Assembly (NCBI GenBank): GCA_025330725.1 | Contig: JAIWND010000033.1 | Coordinates: 224,225-288,224, forward strand | Source of the DNA: Chlamydoabsidia padenii | Taxonomy: Eukaryota > Mucoromycota > Mucoromycetes > Mucorales > Cunninghamellaceae | Length of the DNA stretch: 64,000 nucleotides | Direction of reading: 5' to 3' | Part shown: one piece after another, positions 42,701 to 53,909 of the stretch | Layout: each line of letters begins with the position of its first letter | Numbering within the stretch: the stretch's first letter is position 1 | Notes under the pieces: model-generated | Database searches by the model: none | What the model was told of the DNA's origin: nothing | The model's input: the letters and a program-made list of their open reading frames with translations, nothing else | Position numbers and translations under genes: made by a program

Positions 42701-45674
42701 GCAGTGTGTCCAAATATTGTTCAGCTATTTTTACCAATACATTTCCCCGAGTATGGTCCGTGTCTGCCTTGGCATAGTCAGCATCCAGAGTGTGCAGGTC
42801 CACCGTACCTTGAAGCGCCTGAGCAAGTCGGAATTTGAATTCAGTCAATGTACCATGTTGTGATCCTGCCAATTGTGATTCCAGTTGTTCGATGTAGCAC
42901 CTTGTCGATTGTTCACGTTCAGTCAATTGAAGCAACGAGTCTTTCAAACTAGTCAGTTCATTATGTTCTTGATCCCGCAGAGCTTGATATTCGGCCATTT
43001 TGACTTCTTGTTGCGCCAATGCTTCATCCGAGTGAGTTAATGCCGCTCGAGCCAAAGCCAATTGAGATTCCAGACCAGAGATAGATTTTTCATATTCTTC
43101 AATGACAGGCTCCACCAAGTGTTGGAAATCAAGACTACCAACTGCAGAATCGTGTGAGCTGTGTGATACCCTACTGATACTATGTTGTTGTTGTTGTTGT
43201 CTGATATTATCCAGGTCATCTGGAGGTAAAGAGCAAGTGGTAAGATGATGCTGTTGATTCCCCCCAAGCTGCGACTCCACCCATTGGTTGCGTTCACGTG
43301 TCACGATGAGTTCATTCTGCATTTCTTCAATTTGTCGCCGAAGATCAGATACCACCAATAACTGAGAATGATCAAAATCCCCTGAATCCGAATGTGTATT
43401 GCTACCGAGTACGGCTGATGGTGATGGACTGGGCGGTAAAGGATGTTCTTTTTCAGTAGATGATGAAGGTGAGATGATAGGTGAGCTGCCCTTTCGATTT
43501 GTCGTTGCTACTACGGTTGAATTATTAGTGGTGGTATTTGATGATTTTAATGTTCGAATTTCTGATTTTAGCTTGGTGATAAGTGTTCGTAAAAAGTCGA
43601 GACTGTCATTCGTCATCCAATCTTCAGCTTCATTACGTTCGGCCTTGTTCTTAATACTTCGCGCACGGTAAGCATACTTTATCGTGTTGGCAGTTTCCGT
43701 CAAGTTGATCTCGGCAGGACTGATACAGGCGATCATCAAAGTGGTTGCATTCCCGCCCAAGGAGTCTTGCAGTAATCTTGTCAATTTAGAGTCACGATAA
43801 GGTATGTGTGCCGCCTTTTTATTGTGATGGGAGGGGTCAGAAGCAAGTGCGGAAATCACATTGCCTAGTGCCAAAAGTCCAGCATTAATGTTAATCCCTT
43901 CTTTCCGTCGATCACCTTCAGCAGCGGTACGTTTCAAGCGTTCAGAGCCAGCCAAGTCGACAAAGTGGAATTTTGAGTGTAACACCATCCATTCGCCATC
44001 TTCATCATCAGTTGATTTGTTGTTGTTGCCTGCTTGTTGTTGTTGTTCCATTTGTCCCACCATTGTCTTGACATTGAGACAACTAGCCCGACGACTATTC
44101 ATCATGGTCGATCGTGAGCTGGTCGGTGCAGGGTCCCTTTTCCGTAAAGAGGAGTTGCTAGTCATTGATTTTGATGCTGTTGGAACCCACTTTTCTTGCT
44201 TTAGAGTGACCGAGAAGATGGCGTGAGATCGAGATGATTTTGCATTCATATCGGTCGATCCAGTAGCGCGGCTATCCGTCCCAATTTGTAAATGCCTAAA
44301 TGCAAGTAAATAAACAAAAAGGTGAAATTAGTCTAGGTCGATCTACATCATAATAAAATAAACATGTGATCGTCGTTTCACATTATTATGATTAAGCTTC
44401 TTACCTTAGCACTTCTTCAGCACTGTTTACAACCACTTCTTTAACCCCAGTCCAGTGTATATGTCCCTTGGTATCTTCACGAATGGTGGCTGGTGGACGT
44501 TCGTTTGGTGGTGCAGGATTCAGTAAGTCGATTAGTTCTTCATTATATATTTCCACAAATGATACATGGACAGTGTGTCGAGTGGTTTTCTCAGAAAGAT
44601 CGTCTTGTGTTGCAGGTGCAGAGCCACGTCTTAATGGACTCGTGCCATTGCTGTTGCTATTGTTTGGTGCAATCATTGAGATGGGTCGTAGTTTGTTGGA
44701 TGATATGGCTCGTCGAGGAAGCCTTAAACCAGATGCTTGTTGAGGAAAAGGTGGGAATGTCGAATGTGGATTTACTGTTGATAGTGATGATGTAGGTCGC
44801 CGTGATAATGATGGTGATGGCGATGTTGATGATGATGATGATGATGACGAATGTAGTCGCTGGAAGAATGCAGACATTGCCCGAGGAATTATGCCTACAG
44901 TATCAATTAATTAGTCTTTTCTGTTAACAAAGGGGGATTCATGTGTAAAAATAGAATACATGATATTACCTTCTTGATCAGGATCGGTGGAACCCATGAT
45001 TGTGTGTGTCTTGCCAGATGAAGTTTGGCCCTGTGTAACAGTGATAATATAAAAAGGTGAGTTCATAATATATAACCATTGCACATGTCAAACCTTTAGT
45101 GCAGGATAAGAACAATGGCATTCCACCCCACCCCTTGACACATACCCAACTCTTTACTTTTATCATATTATCCATATTGTTTTACTTACATAGGCGAGGA
45201 TTGTTGCATTGTAACCTAGTAGTTATTTAGCTAATGGGTTAGCAACAGGTTTATAAAAAGTTCAAGGAGAAAGAGGCTTTTTGCTTACCATCCAAAAATC
45301 GATCGACAAGATTTGAGGCTACACCAGTAAATACTTGGTCTTGTGCGCTTTCAGTATCAAATACATAGTCAAAGTTGAATGACTTTTGGTGTGGGATGAT
45401 TGTGATTGTATTGCCAATGGTTTTGATGACATCAGAATCAGAGGAATGAGAGAATCGTGGTTGACTTCGGTCTTGTTGTGTTAATGGTCGTACTCGAATG
45501 GCTAGATTCATTGTTGTTCCCAACAGTTGAAAAAAAAAAAAAAAAAAAAAAAAAAAAACGCAAAGAGGATCAGTAACAGTTTGATTTGATAGCCTATTTG
45601 TTATGATTACCAACTTGTACAGCAGTCGTTTGTGATTCTTTGGTGGATATAGTAGGTGAAGGTAGGTTGGTCAT
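39798..45674 (-). CDS. Long kinesin with N-terminal motor (kinesin-4-like)
   Basis: The start exon (45674-45611, [20 protein letters not shown]) is joined to [15 protein letters not shown]; a 26-nt exon (45190-45215) encodes YNATILAY before the P-loop [21 protein letters not shown]. Next come [15 protein letters not shown], switch I region [15 protein letters not shown], switch [42 protein letters not shown] and [20 protein letters not shown]. The [15 protein letters not shown] ending and long stalk favour the kinesin-4 (KIF4/KIF21) group, which work on chromosomes, spindle midzone or microtubule length. Low-complexity insertions rich in Ser/Pro and Gln split the motor between strands. About 1,200 residues of coiled coil follow, with an E-run from a GAA microsatellite. 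There is no tail zinc or WD40 domain. Last residues: KNKFMCF. Confidence 0.9.
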
Positions 45675-46588
45675 AATTATTATAAAGGAGTAGTAGTCAT
45701 CAAGTTTTAAAAAGTAGGGAATGAAGATCAAAAGAATGAGGGTAAGCTGCGCGTTACAATGAGAGGGGGAAAAAAAAAAAGAAGAGGAAGGAAGAAATAT
45801 ATATAAAAAAAGGGCAAAGTTGAATTTTGTAAGAAAGGAGTGATATCGGGGTTTGAAAATAGAGAAACGAAATCAAGGGGAAAAAGGATATCCGCTTGCA
45901 AGGGAACAAAACAGGGAGGTTATTATAAAAAAGAGCGTGTGTTTAAAATAAAATGAATGTGGTGATGAAAAGGTGATGATTTTTCTTGAGAAAAATTCGG
46001 GCGAATCGTAAAGGAAGTGAATGTGAGGGGCGGCGTTCGAGTTTGTTGGCAAAACAAAAAGCAACGTGACTAGATGAAAGAATACTACATCAGTTACTTT
46101 CTGCATAAAATTTTGTATATGATAACTTACGTTTATTGAGAAACAAGTGAAAAAAGATGAAAAAAAAAAAAAAAAAATGAAGGAATACTCATCTTTTTTT
46201 TTTTTACAACCCTTTGACAAAAGGTACAAAGTCAAATAAGCTATTAAAGATTGGCCAATCATATCATTCGCTGACTCTTCGTCTAACATTGGGGGGCACA
46301 GACACACAGAAAATCCTTCTCGATTTCAGATAAAAATATCTCGACGATATTAAAAAGATAAATTTTGACATCATGCTCAAGACAATGAAAAACACACGAG
46401 ATTCAAATATGGGGTGGTGATGGATGATATATGAAAAAATTTATTTAAATCCCGACATGATGTTTTTTTCTTCTTTTACTGCACGATTGTCACTCTGCTA
46501 TCAGCTTTCTTCTTCCAAAACTTCCAGGGCTTATTTTTTTTTGGACCAGGAGAGGTGGTTAACAGCTTTTCAGGATTAGAAATCTAGG
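45675..46588. other. Intergenic, promoter side of the kinesin
   Basis: Several A/T runs (A17 at about 46160, T12 at 46195) and a TTTAAATCCCGACAT motif at 46444-46458. No supported ORF; a 144-codon open frame at 45873-46307 (minus) is AT-driven and unlikely. Confidence 0.45.
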
Positions 46589-47428
46589 TTAATCAAGAGT
46601 GATTCGTAAGAGAGATGAGGGTAGTAAAGGGGAAACGATGGGGGAAATAAATTTTCTTACCTTTTCCTTTTTCATTCTTTTCGACAAGGTTAAAATAACC
46701 TTTTGTAAGTGTTTGGTTTTACTAGACTTGACTTTCTTAGTTTCGGTCGCCACCACCAACGTCTGTTCAGAGCCTCGGTTATCAAAAGTACCCAAAATGT
46801 CGGACTTTGCGGGATCTGAAACGTGGCTGCCAATGGAAAGTAGTGCATGATCGAGGCAATCAGTGTGCTTCAGGTCATCATCAGGCGAATAAAGGAAAGA
46901 CGATGTGATGGATGTGATATCGCTAATCATTTCTTCTTCTTCCTTACCGGAATCATTGTGTTCATTATCATTATTATCATCATCATCACTTTCTTGCTGG
47001 TGTAGTAATGAAGTTTGTGTTACCTCGAACGGGTGACTAGTTTCATTCTCTTGATTATTATCCACTACTTCTTCTTCATTGATGATGATGGTCAGGGGAC
47101 GATCGGTAATGACTGATATACTATCCACTTTTTGATCTTCGTCGTCTATTGAAAAGCTTTCAATGATATCGTTTTGCATGGTCACCGGAACTGCAGCCGT
47201 CAAATGTTCGGTTGGTATCACCACCGGTGCCTCACTTTCCGAAGGTTTTGTCACCATGGACTCCACATTCTTGATTCCCACTACCTCCTTTTTTCTTATC
47301 GTTGTAGGCTTGTTGACAGGCAAACCTAATTTGATGGCTCTCTTGGCAGCTTTTTTGGCAGCTTTTTTTTCTTCGCGTTGGATCGCCCGTCGCTGAGCTC
47401 GATTACCAGGTGTTGTCATTGAATCCAT
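46589..47428 (-). CDS. Hypothetical acidic protein with basic ends
   Basis: Intronless, 279 residues, family not recognised. The N-terminus is basic and Ala/Lys-rich (RREEKKAAKKAAKRAI-like, about residues 9-32), suggesting a nuclear localisation or nucleic-acid-binding helix. The centre is acidic with a Glu/Asp/Asn run near residues 145-165 and many Ser/Thr, probably disordered. The C-terminus is again basic (TKHLQKVILTLSKRMKKEKV). The frame stays open despite compositional bias and starts 20-60 bp after a GAA-rich leader, which supports a real gene. The function is unknown. Confidence 0.6.
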   Translation of the reverse strand: MDSMTTPGNRAQRRAIQREEKKAAKKAAKRAIKLGLPVNKPTTIRKKEVVGIKNVESMVTKPSESEAPVVIPTEHLTAAVPVTMQNDIIESFSIDDEDQKVDSISVITDRPLTIIINEEEVVDNNQENETSHPFEVTQTSLLHQQESDDDDNNDNEHNDSGKEEEEMISDITSITSSFLYSPDDDLKHTDCLDHALLSIGSHVSDPAKSDILGTFDNRGSEQTLVVATETKKVKSSKTKHLQKVILTLSKRMKKEKVRKFISPIVSPLLPSSLLRITLD

Positions 47429-48500
47429 ATTGTGAAGGGAAGAAAGGTATGTAAACAGAAATTCAAAACAAAAGAAGAAGAAGAAGAAGAAGAAAGAAGA
47501 AAAAAAAGAGAGGGAAAGAGGATGGGGTACTTTATAGGCGTCTTGAAACGTTTATGGTAAAACTTCCCCCCCTCTCCTCTTTTCATATTAACTTCCCTAA
47601 TCCTACTTATCACCCCTCCCCTTACTTTTCTCTATCGCACTATTGTTTACTAGTGTCTATGATTGAGTCATCTCCCTTTGGGATATTCCCCTCCCCTATT
47701 GAAATGGTTATTAAGCTTGGCTTGAAAATACATCCAACGGCTCCATCGTCATTATGGATGCATCATGCATTAACTCCCTTTGTCCACATGAACTCCCTAG
47801 CGCATTCAATATCCCAAGCACAAACCCCGACAGTACAGGTATATGTACCACGTAAAAAAAGTTAACATAAACAGTAAACCCGTCAAACTTCCTTTTCTCT
47901 ACGTATCACCCACGTTTCATACTCAATCACACACACACATGTAAATACAAACAATTGGGTTTTATTACAATAGTTGCTATTCTAAAAAATTATTGCATCA
48001 ACAAGAAGAGAGTATATATTGTTGCTGGGCAAATAAACAAACAACTCAGATCATCACATCTCCTTTAAACTAAACTAAAATCGCATCTACTGTATCCAAT
48101 CCAAGTTGTCCACGGCGGGCGAGTTCCGATCGCTGTCAAATTTCCTTTTTTCGTCTAGTTCCCAGAGAATGTCGCATCGTTTCCTCTTTGGCATGAGTCA
48201 TCTTATACTATTACAAAAGGTATGTATTATATAGGAGTCCTTTGTTTCTTCTTTTTCCATTTTGCCTTTTTTAATTCAATTCCTTAAGATATCAAACCAA
48301 CAACAACGGGCGCTGCCACACACCTCATGTTCCTGATTCACTCGAGTACAACAAGAGAATCCCAATCTTAGAGCACAGTATGGTGATATCTTAAGTTAAA
48401 AAAGCTTTTTTTGCTCAACTTGCGTGTCTTGTCCTTTGAGCAATGGATGGTGTGGCTCTTTGATTTTCTTCCATTTCGGCCAAACGTCTGATAATGAGTT
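47429..48500. other. Intergenic
   Basis: GAA/AAG microsatellite at 47472-47510 in the presumed 5' leader of the hypothetical gene. A proline/serine-rich 103-codon plus-strand frame (47554-47865) is most likely chance. No recognised gene. Confidence 0.4.
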
Positions 48501-48589
48501 ATCCCCCGTGTCGGTTAAAGATGGTAAAAAGCCCTAGATAAAAGAATAAAGTCATTGGTAAGGTTGCAAGTCCTACTTTATCTTTTTTG

Positions 48590-50190
48590 TTATACAAACC
48601 GGAAATATAGATAGTACCTACTGGAAGGTGTGGAAGAGTCTGAATGTCCTTGAGTGAGTAAAAGATGAGAAAAGAAAGAAAGGAATGGAAAAAGCAAAAA
48701 GTTTGTAAAAATAAGAATATTTAAAAGCTCGCCACACAGACTTTTGAGTGATTTTGAAAACGCATTATAAAATTTCATTATAGCCTTTTTTTCTATCTTG
48801 CTGGGTGTGAAGAAAATGTTGTGATGAGAGTGAGGGTTCATATCGTCTTGATTGTCAACAATCTCACAGAGCTGTTCAAAGTCAAGTCGTTTCTCATATG
48901 CTGATTTCGCCTCTTCAGCAACATCCAACACAAGCGTACTATATATATAAGGTGATGATCCATGAATCATTTTCTTACATTAGTCACTAGACGATAAAAC
49001 TTTCTTTTACTTTATTACCTGAGTCGTCCCATTCGTACGGAGGTTTTTGTATTGTTGTTGCAAAGCCGAGAAAGGTTATGGTTCTTGGTTTCTTGATTTC
49101 CATGCTACTTTGTTCAATGTTGTATTCGCCGCACTTTTCCAGCAAATCAATCCTTCGTTCCATAAGATCCTCTCCGTCATTGCTTCCATACACCATCTCA
49201 TTATATTGCCGAATGTCTTGGGTACAGTCGCTTGTTTGCTCTCCACTATTATTTTTGTAAGAAGACCAAGTCATTATAACTTTTTTTCGGTACATACCAT
49301 ACATTACTTTTTCATGACCCATAAACCAACGTTCGGCGTCAGGTCCAACATCATCATAGTCGTCCATTTCTTCAGGGCAGATCGTTCTAGTATCAACAGG
49401 GTCACCCAGAGCCACTATAGTGTTCATATTGTGACAAGTTGATATTGTTAGACCACCGGAGACAAAGAGCAAACACTTTGCTTGCATTAAAGACACGTCC
49501 GACCCGCCAGTTGAAAATGTAATTTTTAAAATACATGTAATACCAATGAACATACAAATCCGCTGCTGTCCAGCGATTATCCCCAGCCACTTCGGTCCAT
49601 TGGTTTACCGCTACCCTGAATTTGCGGACTCACTCGTTCAAGGCTCTTAGTTGCCGGGCTTTGTCGGCTGGTGTTGGTGGTGCCGCTTCCGCTGCGGCGG
49701 ATCTAAGGGTCCTGATGTTGGGTGCATGATTATAGTGATACGTCTCGTTGTCGTCGCTTTCGATTCATCAGATGATTGGTTTCTCAAAGACACCAGCTTA
49801 AATAAAAAACAAGATAAATAAATCAGTGTCAAAGGGTAAAAAAAAGAGAGTAGGCACTTACAGCATTTCTAGGGTTATCATCACCCAGTACCCGTGCTGA
49901 ATTCGGCCACCACATTTCAAAAAGGGCTTCTCTCGTTTCTTTGCTACTACCGCCATGGTTGTCGTCCATAAAGTGTCGTCGTTTGGTTGCTTGATCCATA
50001 TCGGGTGAAGACAGTGGTTGTTTGGCGGCGGTCCGGTTCCTGTCACCTAAATCTACATTATCTCTTTCACCGTTGGTTTGAACCCTTGATGCTTGGCTCC
50101 ACTCGTACGTCGCCTGGCGGTACAAATTCACAAGTCTTTTGGTACTCTGTTAGTTTTCTATCAGTCGATTCAAAAACCCTTCTTTGGAGG
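48590..50190 (-). pseudogene. Broken multi-frame coding region of unknown family
   Basis: Consecutive minus-strand frames read as protein: RLVNLYRQATYEWSQASRVQ, ALFEMWWPNSARVLGDDNPR, a GT..AG intron (about 49802-49860), KARQLRALNE-stop-VRKFRVAVNQWTEVAG, DNRWTAADLYVHWYYMYFKN, then another frame with TICPEEMDDYDDVGPDAERW, QDIRQYNEMVYGSNDGEDLM and PRTITFLGFATTIQKPPYEW, and LDFEQLCEIVDNQDDMNPHS. Stops (TAA near 50150, TGA near 49635) and frame changes show decay. The W-rich, WPNSAR and RWTAADLY segments do not match a family I can name with confidence; an origin as a mobile-element ORF is possible. Confidence 0.45.
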
Positions 50191-50299
50191 GGTTCCAGAC
50201 CTGAAATCTACACCTAACTCTACGCCCAGCAGTTTCCCCTACAGCTGCCCCCCCCCAGGCGGGATTTCAGGAAGTCAACCTCGATTTTCATACCATTGA

Positions 50300-51014
50300 A
50301 TAGCGGGATTTTCCGCGGATACGTAAGCATTTCGCACGTAGACTTTTCAAGATTGCAGGATTTGATAAAGTGGATATGAAACCAACCAAGGTAGAGCCAA
50401 ACAAAAGAGAATCAATCATTGTAGAACGTATACTATAATTATAAGGACAAAAAAAGGGGAAGAGAGCAACAAAGGATAAAAGGGAAGATAATGAAGAAAG
50501 CAAAAAAAAAAAAGAAAGAGAAAGGAGGAATAACAATAATCAAAATCTAGAAATTTAAGGAAGAGTTCAATGCCGACAAGCGTGTGAATTCAATGTTTCA
50601 TTCACTGACCACATTTCTTTTCCGATTGTTTATTGTTTGCGGATCATCTAAACCCCTGATTTATTAGTAAAGAGTGCAGCTTTTCCCATTTTCGGTACTT
50701 CCGGTTGATTGACCATCTCCATTTTACATCGGGATTTGAATTTCCTCTGACCCAAATCCTTCACTATTGAAAGCAAGCATAATGTCGGCCGACGGTAAGT
50801 TCGAAAAGCCAGACATTGTGAATTAACCAATATAGTATATACTAACGGTTATTTTAATCTTCGCTTATGGACCAAAACATTCAAGTCATGTACTCTATGT
50901 AGTCTTCTCATATGTACTCGAATAATTTGATTATAAAATGATTATTATTATTTATTATGATTGTTTATCTAATATATAAAGGGAAGGGGGTAATTAAAAA
51001 CAAGAGGGTAAAGG
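50300..51014. other. Intergenic
   Basis: AT-rich; includes the 17-bp motif ACATCGGGATTTGAATT (50726-50742), repeated exactly at 53691-53707. No supported ORF. Confidence 0.4.
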
Positions 51015-51515
51015 TTACGCTTGAAGCATCAAGACAGCCAAGATAAAGGCAAAAGTAAGATGTATAGTAGGCAACAAACTCCAGGCAGAAGAAGGATGGA
51101 GCATGATGGGGAAAGATCTCAAACTAAAGTTCCCAATCTCAGCCTGTGTTGTTTCATACACAGTCAGATAAAAAGTAAAGTTCATACCATGAGGTACATA
51201 CCAATCGTACGTCCCGTTCTTGGTGAAATCGACTTTGACTCCACTGGAATTACCCGCGGCTAGAGCGTAATCTGTCACGACATCTTGGATCTTGATGGTT
51301 GCTGCTGGATCTTGCCATAAGGATATGTTGACTGAAACAGGACCAGTGCCAAGGTTCTGGTACGCAAACGAAATGGTTTCTTTACTGCCTGGATAGACGG
51401 TAGCATTATTAGCGGGAGTTAAAATTTCAGGTCCCACTTGGGCCTGGATCCCGAGTATCATCATCATCATCATTATGAAAAAGATAAACGAACAGGAACA
51501 AGAAGAGATAAGCAT
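51015..51515 (-). CDS. Secreted GPI-anchored cell-surface protein
   Basis: About 166 residues when started at the ATG at 51515, which gives a compact signal peptide (hydrophobic core with a Met run, ending ILGIQAQ). The mature part begins VGPEILTPANNATVYPGSKE and forms a small beta-rich domain (ISFAYQNLGTGPVSVNISLW) reminiscent of the Kre9/Knh1-type N-terminal module of Ser/Thr-rich GPI proteins. Six N-glycosylation sequons are visible (NAT, NIS, NSS, NGT, NFT, NFS). The last 20 residues (LLPTIHLTFAFILAVLMLQA) are hydrophobic after a small-residue site, as in GPI anchoring. It probably sits at the plasma membrane or wall. A TATAAATA lies about 140 bp upstream. Upstream in-frame Met codons would destroy the normal signal-peptide layout. 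Confidence 0.8.
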   Translation of the reverse strand: MLISSCSCSFIFFIMMMMMILGIQAQVGPEILTPANNATVYPGSKETISFAYQNLGTGPVSVNISLWQDPAATIKIQDVVTDYALAAGNSSGVKVDFTKNGTYDWYVPHGMNFTFYLTVYETTQAEIGNFSLRSFPIMLHPSSAWSLLPTIHLTFAFILAVLMLQA

Positions 51516-51777
51516 GATGAAAGGACTGAATGAAAAGGAATGAATGAGTGGAGGGGTGAGTGTTGGAAAAGAAAAAGAAAAAAGTGAAATGAAGAGACAA
51601 AAAGGCACTTCACTTTCCTTTTATTCTTCTCTCCACATGCGAAAAAATGATTATTTATAGATTGAATCCCAAGTGTGATACACATTTAACATCAAAGACA
51701 CCCACTACACGACCAATTACATTTAAGGTTTATAGTCAAGAAGGATTTATTCATGTACGACTTTTTAAAAAACTAAT

Positions 51778-52753
51778 TCAAAGAGCGACTTTTGATTTCC
51801 CGCTTGCATCTTTGAGGCCGAAATGGGTCTCGACTCCATTATCACCACCATCCTTCCAATTCGAGTCCAATGCTTCAAAGTAGTAATATTTAACATCCGA
51901 GATCGTTTCGAGTTGCTTGACATAGCTTTGCACATTGGCCACACTAGGCACGGCCGCCCCATTCTTTTTACCCGCCGAAGGCCAACCGGTTTCCGACACA
52001 TAAACAGATTTACCCTTAGATTTCTTGCTCACAAACGACCTGTATTGTTCAACCATGTTGGATGCCGCCTTTGAAATATCGACCTTGCTAAAGTAAGGAT
52101 GGATATTGACTCCGATCACATCAGAGGCGTCGATCACACTGGGCGTCAACGCACCAGGGGTATCGACGGTGCCGACAGGAATACCAGTAGCGACTTGCTT
52201 GACCTTGTGGATATTGGAAATCAGGGCTTGGCTGGAGAGGGAACCGGATTGTAAGACTTCGTTACCCACCGTGATACTGTTGACCACACTGGATTTCGAT
52301 CCCGCGGACTTTAAATTTGAAGCAAGTTGCTTGATTTCTTTTTCGTCCCCAGAGGAGCCATCAAGCCAGACAGCAGCTGTCACCGACATGGAAGGATCAA
52401 TTGAAGCAATCGCGTTAATAATGTGGGTCAACTGGTTACATTCTTGAGAATAGGTACGGATGTTCATGATCCCACTGCTTTTGAAATCCTTGACATATTG
52501 ATATACTTGTTGAGCACTTTGACAGCTACCATCAGAATTTCTAGCAGTGTATCTGAGTTGGATCGAGAAAGAGAGAGAGAGAGAGAGAAAGTGAGAAAGT
52601 GAGTTTTCTTGATCTTTTTCTTTTCAAGGTTGCCTGTACTTACGTGATACCATATAATCCATTGTCGCCCCGGGCTTGGATAGGAGCAGCCTGCACTAAA
52701 CCCGTAGTGCAAACCAATGTCATAACAGTAGAGATCAAAGTAGAAAAATGCAT
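51778..52753 (-). CDS. GH17 family beta-1,3-glucanase/glucanosyltransferase (Bgl2-like)
   Basis: Two exons, 52753-52644 and 52552-51778, 294 residues. Signal peptide MHFSTLISTVMTLVCTTGLV ending near QAAP, then GDNGLYGIT joined by the intron to YTARNSDGSCQSAQQVYQYV. The GH17 TIM-barrel landmarks are present: MNIRTYSQECNQL, VTAAVWLDGSS, SITVGNEVLQSG with the acid/base Glu, GVNIHPYF, and KSVYVSETGWPSAG with the nucleophile Glu, followed by YYYFEALDSNWKDG. Proteins of this family (yeast Bgl2, Scw4/10 and relatives) remodel beta-1,3-glucan in the cell wall. Alternative ATGs upstream add a second hydrophobic stretch and are less likely. A TATA-like element lies about 90 bp upstream. Confidence 0.94.
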
Positions 52754-53758
52754 GATAAAATGAATATAAAATGAGAAGCTGAACCGGCAGCAAAATAAAA
52801 TGATAAACAAACAAACAAAGAAAATAAGCAAGTGAGCCACTTTATATAAGGCGGTCCCCCTGTGTGAGTGGCTTCTTTTGATTCGTCAAGTGCCAATTTA
52901 ATTCGGAGTGTTCCTTTTTGTCGCGAGAAATGGAATCAAGTCATTATCATATATATCCAAGACCTATCCACTGACAGTAGATCTCGTTCCTGAAAAAAAT
53001 TCGTGGGCACTTTTGCAACTCTAAATTTGTAAACGCCGACAACATTTCATTGGATCAATTTCGGCCCTGGCAATCTACACGTGGATTAGACTCCGGCTAA
53101 AAAAGGCGACATGATAGATCTTACGGAAAAGAAGGCAAAAAGAAGGTCATTCATCTGTTTTGGCATACTCAAGTCATAGAGGTCCTCCTATTTGAATGCA
53201 TGTAAGTGAAGCATAAATTCAATATATGTGAAACACCTGTATAAAGATTACCCACACGAATAGTGATGCCGGATCCTGATCCGAGGACAGTGAAGAAACG
53301 ATTGGTCACAAAGACGCTGGGGAAGAAATAAAGAAAGAAGCCAGTCCAATTTTAGATTGGGTCGATTAGTCATTGTTCAAAAAAAAGTTAGCATGTATAC
53401 ATAGATCCGGTATCATTGGAAGACTGTGCGAGTCCTTGGTGTAGTTGATGAGTAAAGTAAATCCATTCAAAAGACGAAAGATCAATTTTTTACCCCTTAG
53501 TGGTGGCGGGATATGAAATTTTCTGTATTTTGTTTTTTTTTCCAGAAAACACATGACAGAAAAAGAAAAATGGAAAAATATGTCTTTCATCACCTATGTC
53601 TTATCATCTAAAGTAAATGAAATCTGAAGTAAAAGTACCCCCATTTAATCTACACATTTATACAAGGAATACAGTAGATGAAAAGGTAACACATCGGGAT
53701 TTGAATTGATTGACAGTGCACGTCCCCTTTTTTTCACTGGTGGAATTCTTTATTTCCG

Positions 53759-53812
<54 letters not shown>

Positions 53813-53909
53813 AACCGCCTGGTAGACAAACATTCAACAAGACAAGATCCAATGTGTTGTTTATTATATTAAATAGTTTCGAGTTGAAATAAATAAAAAG
53901 GTTAACAAT
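52754..53909. other. Intergenic with T45/A9 homopolymer junction
   Basis: Contains T45 (53761-53805) followed by A9, flanked by CCGGG and CCGCC, resembling the poly-T/poly-A junction near 9270. The motif ACATCGGGATTTGAATT is at 53691-53707. A minus-strand stretch at about 53265-53330 reads VFVTNRFFTVLGSGSGITIR between plausible splice sites and may be a lone exon relic. Confidence 0.45.
52841..52850 (-). promoter_or_regulatory. TATA box of the GH17 gene
   Basis: CTTATATAAA on the minus strand, 88-97 bp upstream of the ATG at 52753. Confidence 0.6.

Noticed and set aside
45873..46307. 144-codon Phe-rich minus-strand frame
   Set aside because: Driven by A/T runs; looks like read-through of AT-rich intergenic DNA.
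47554..47865. 103-codon Pro/Ser/His-rich plus-strand frame
   Set aside because: Low-complexity, in the leader of the divergent hypothetical gene, no domain.
53265..53330. Exon-like stretch VFVTNRFFTVLGSGSGITIR on the minus strand
   Set aside because: Single fragment with plausible splice sites but no neighbouring exons or recognisable family; kept only as a note.
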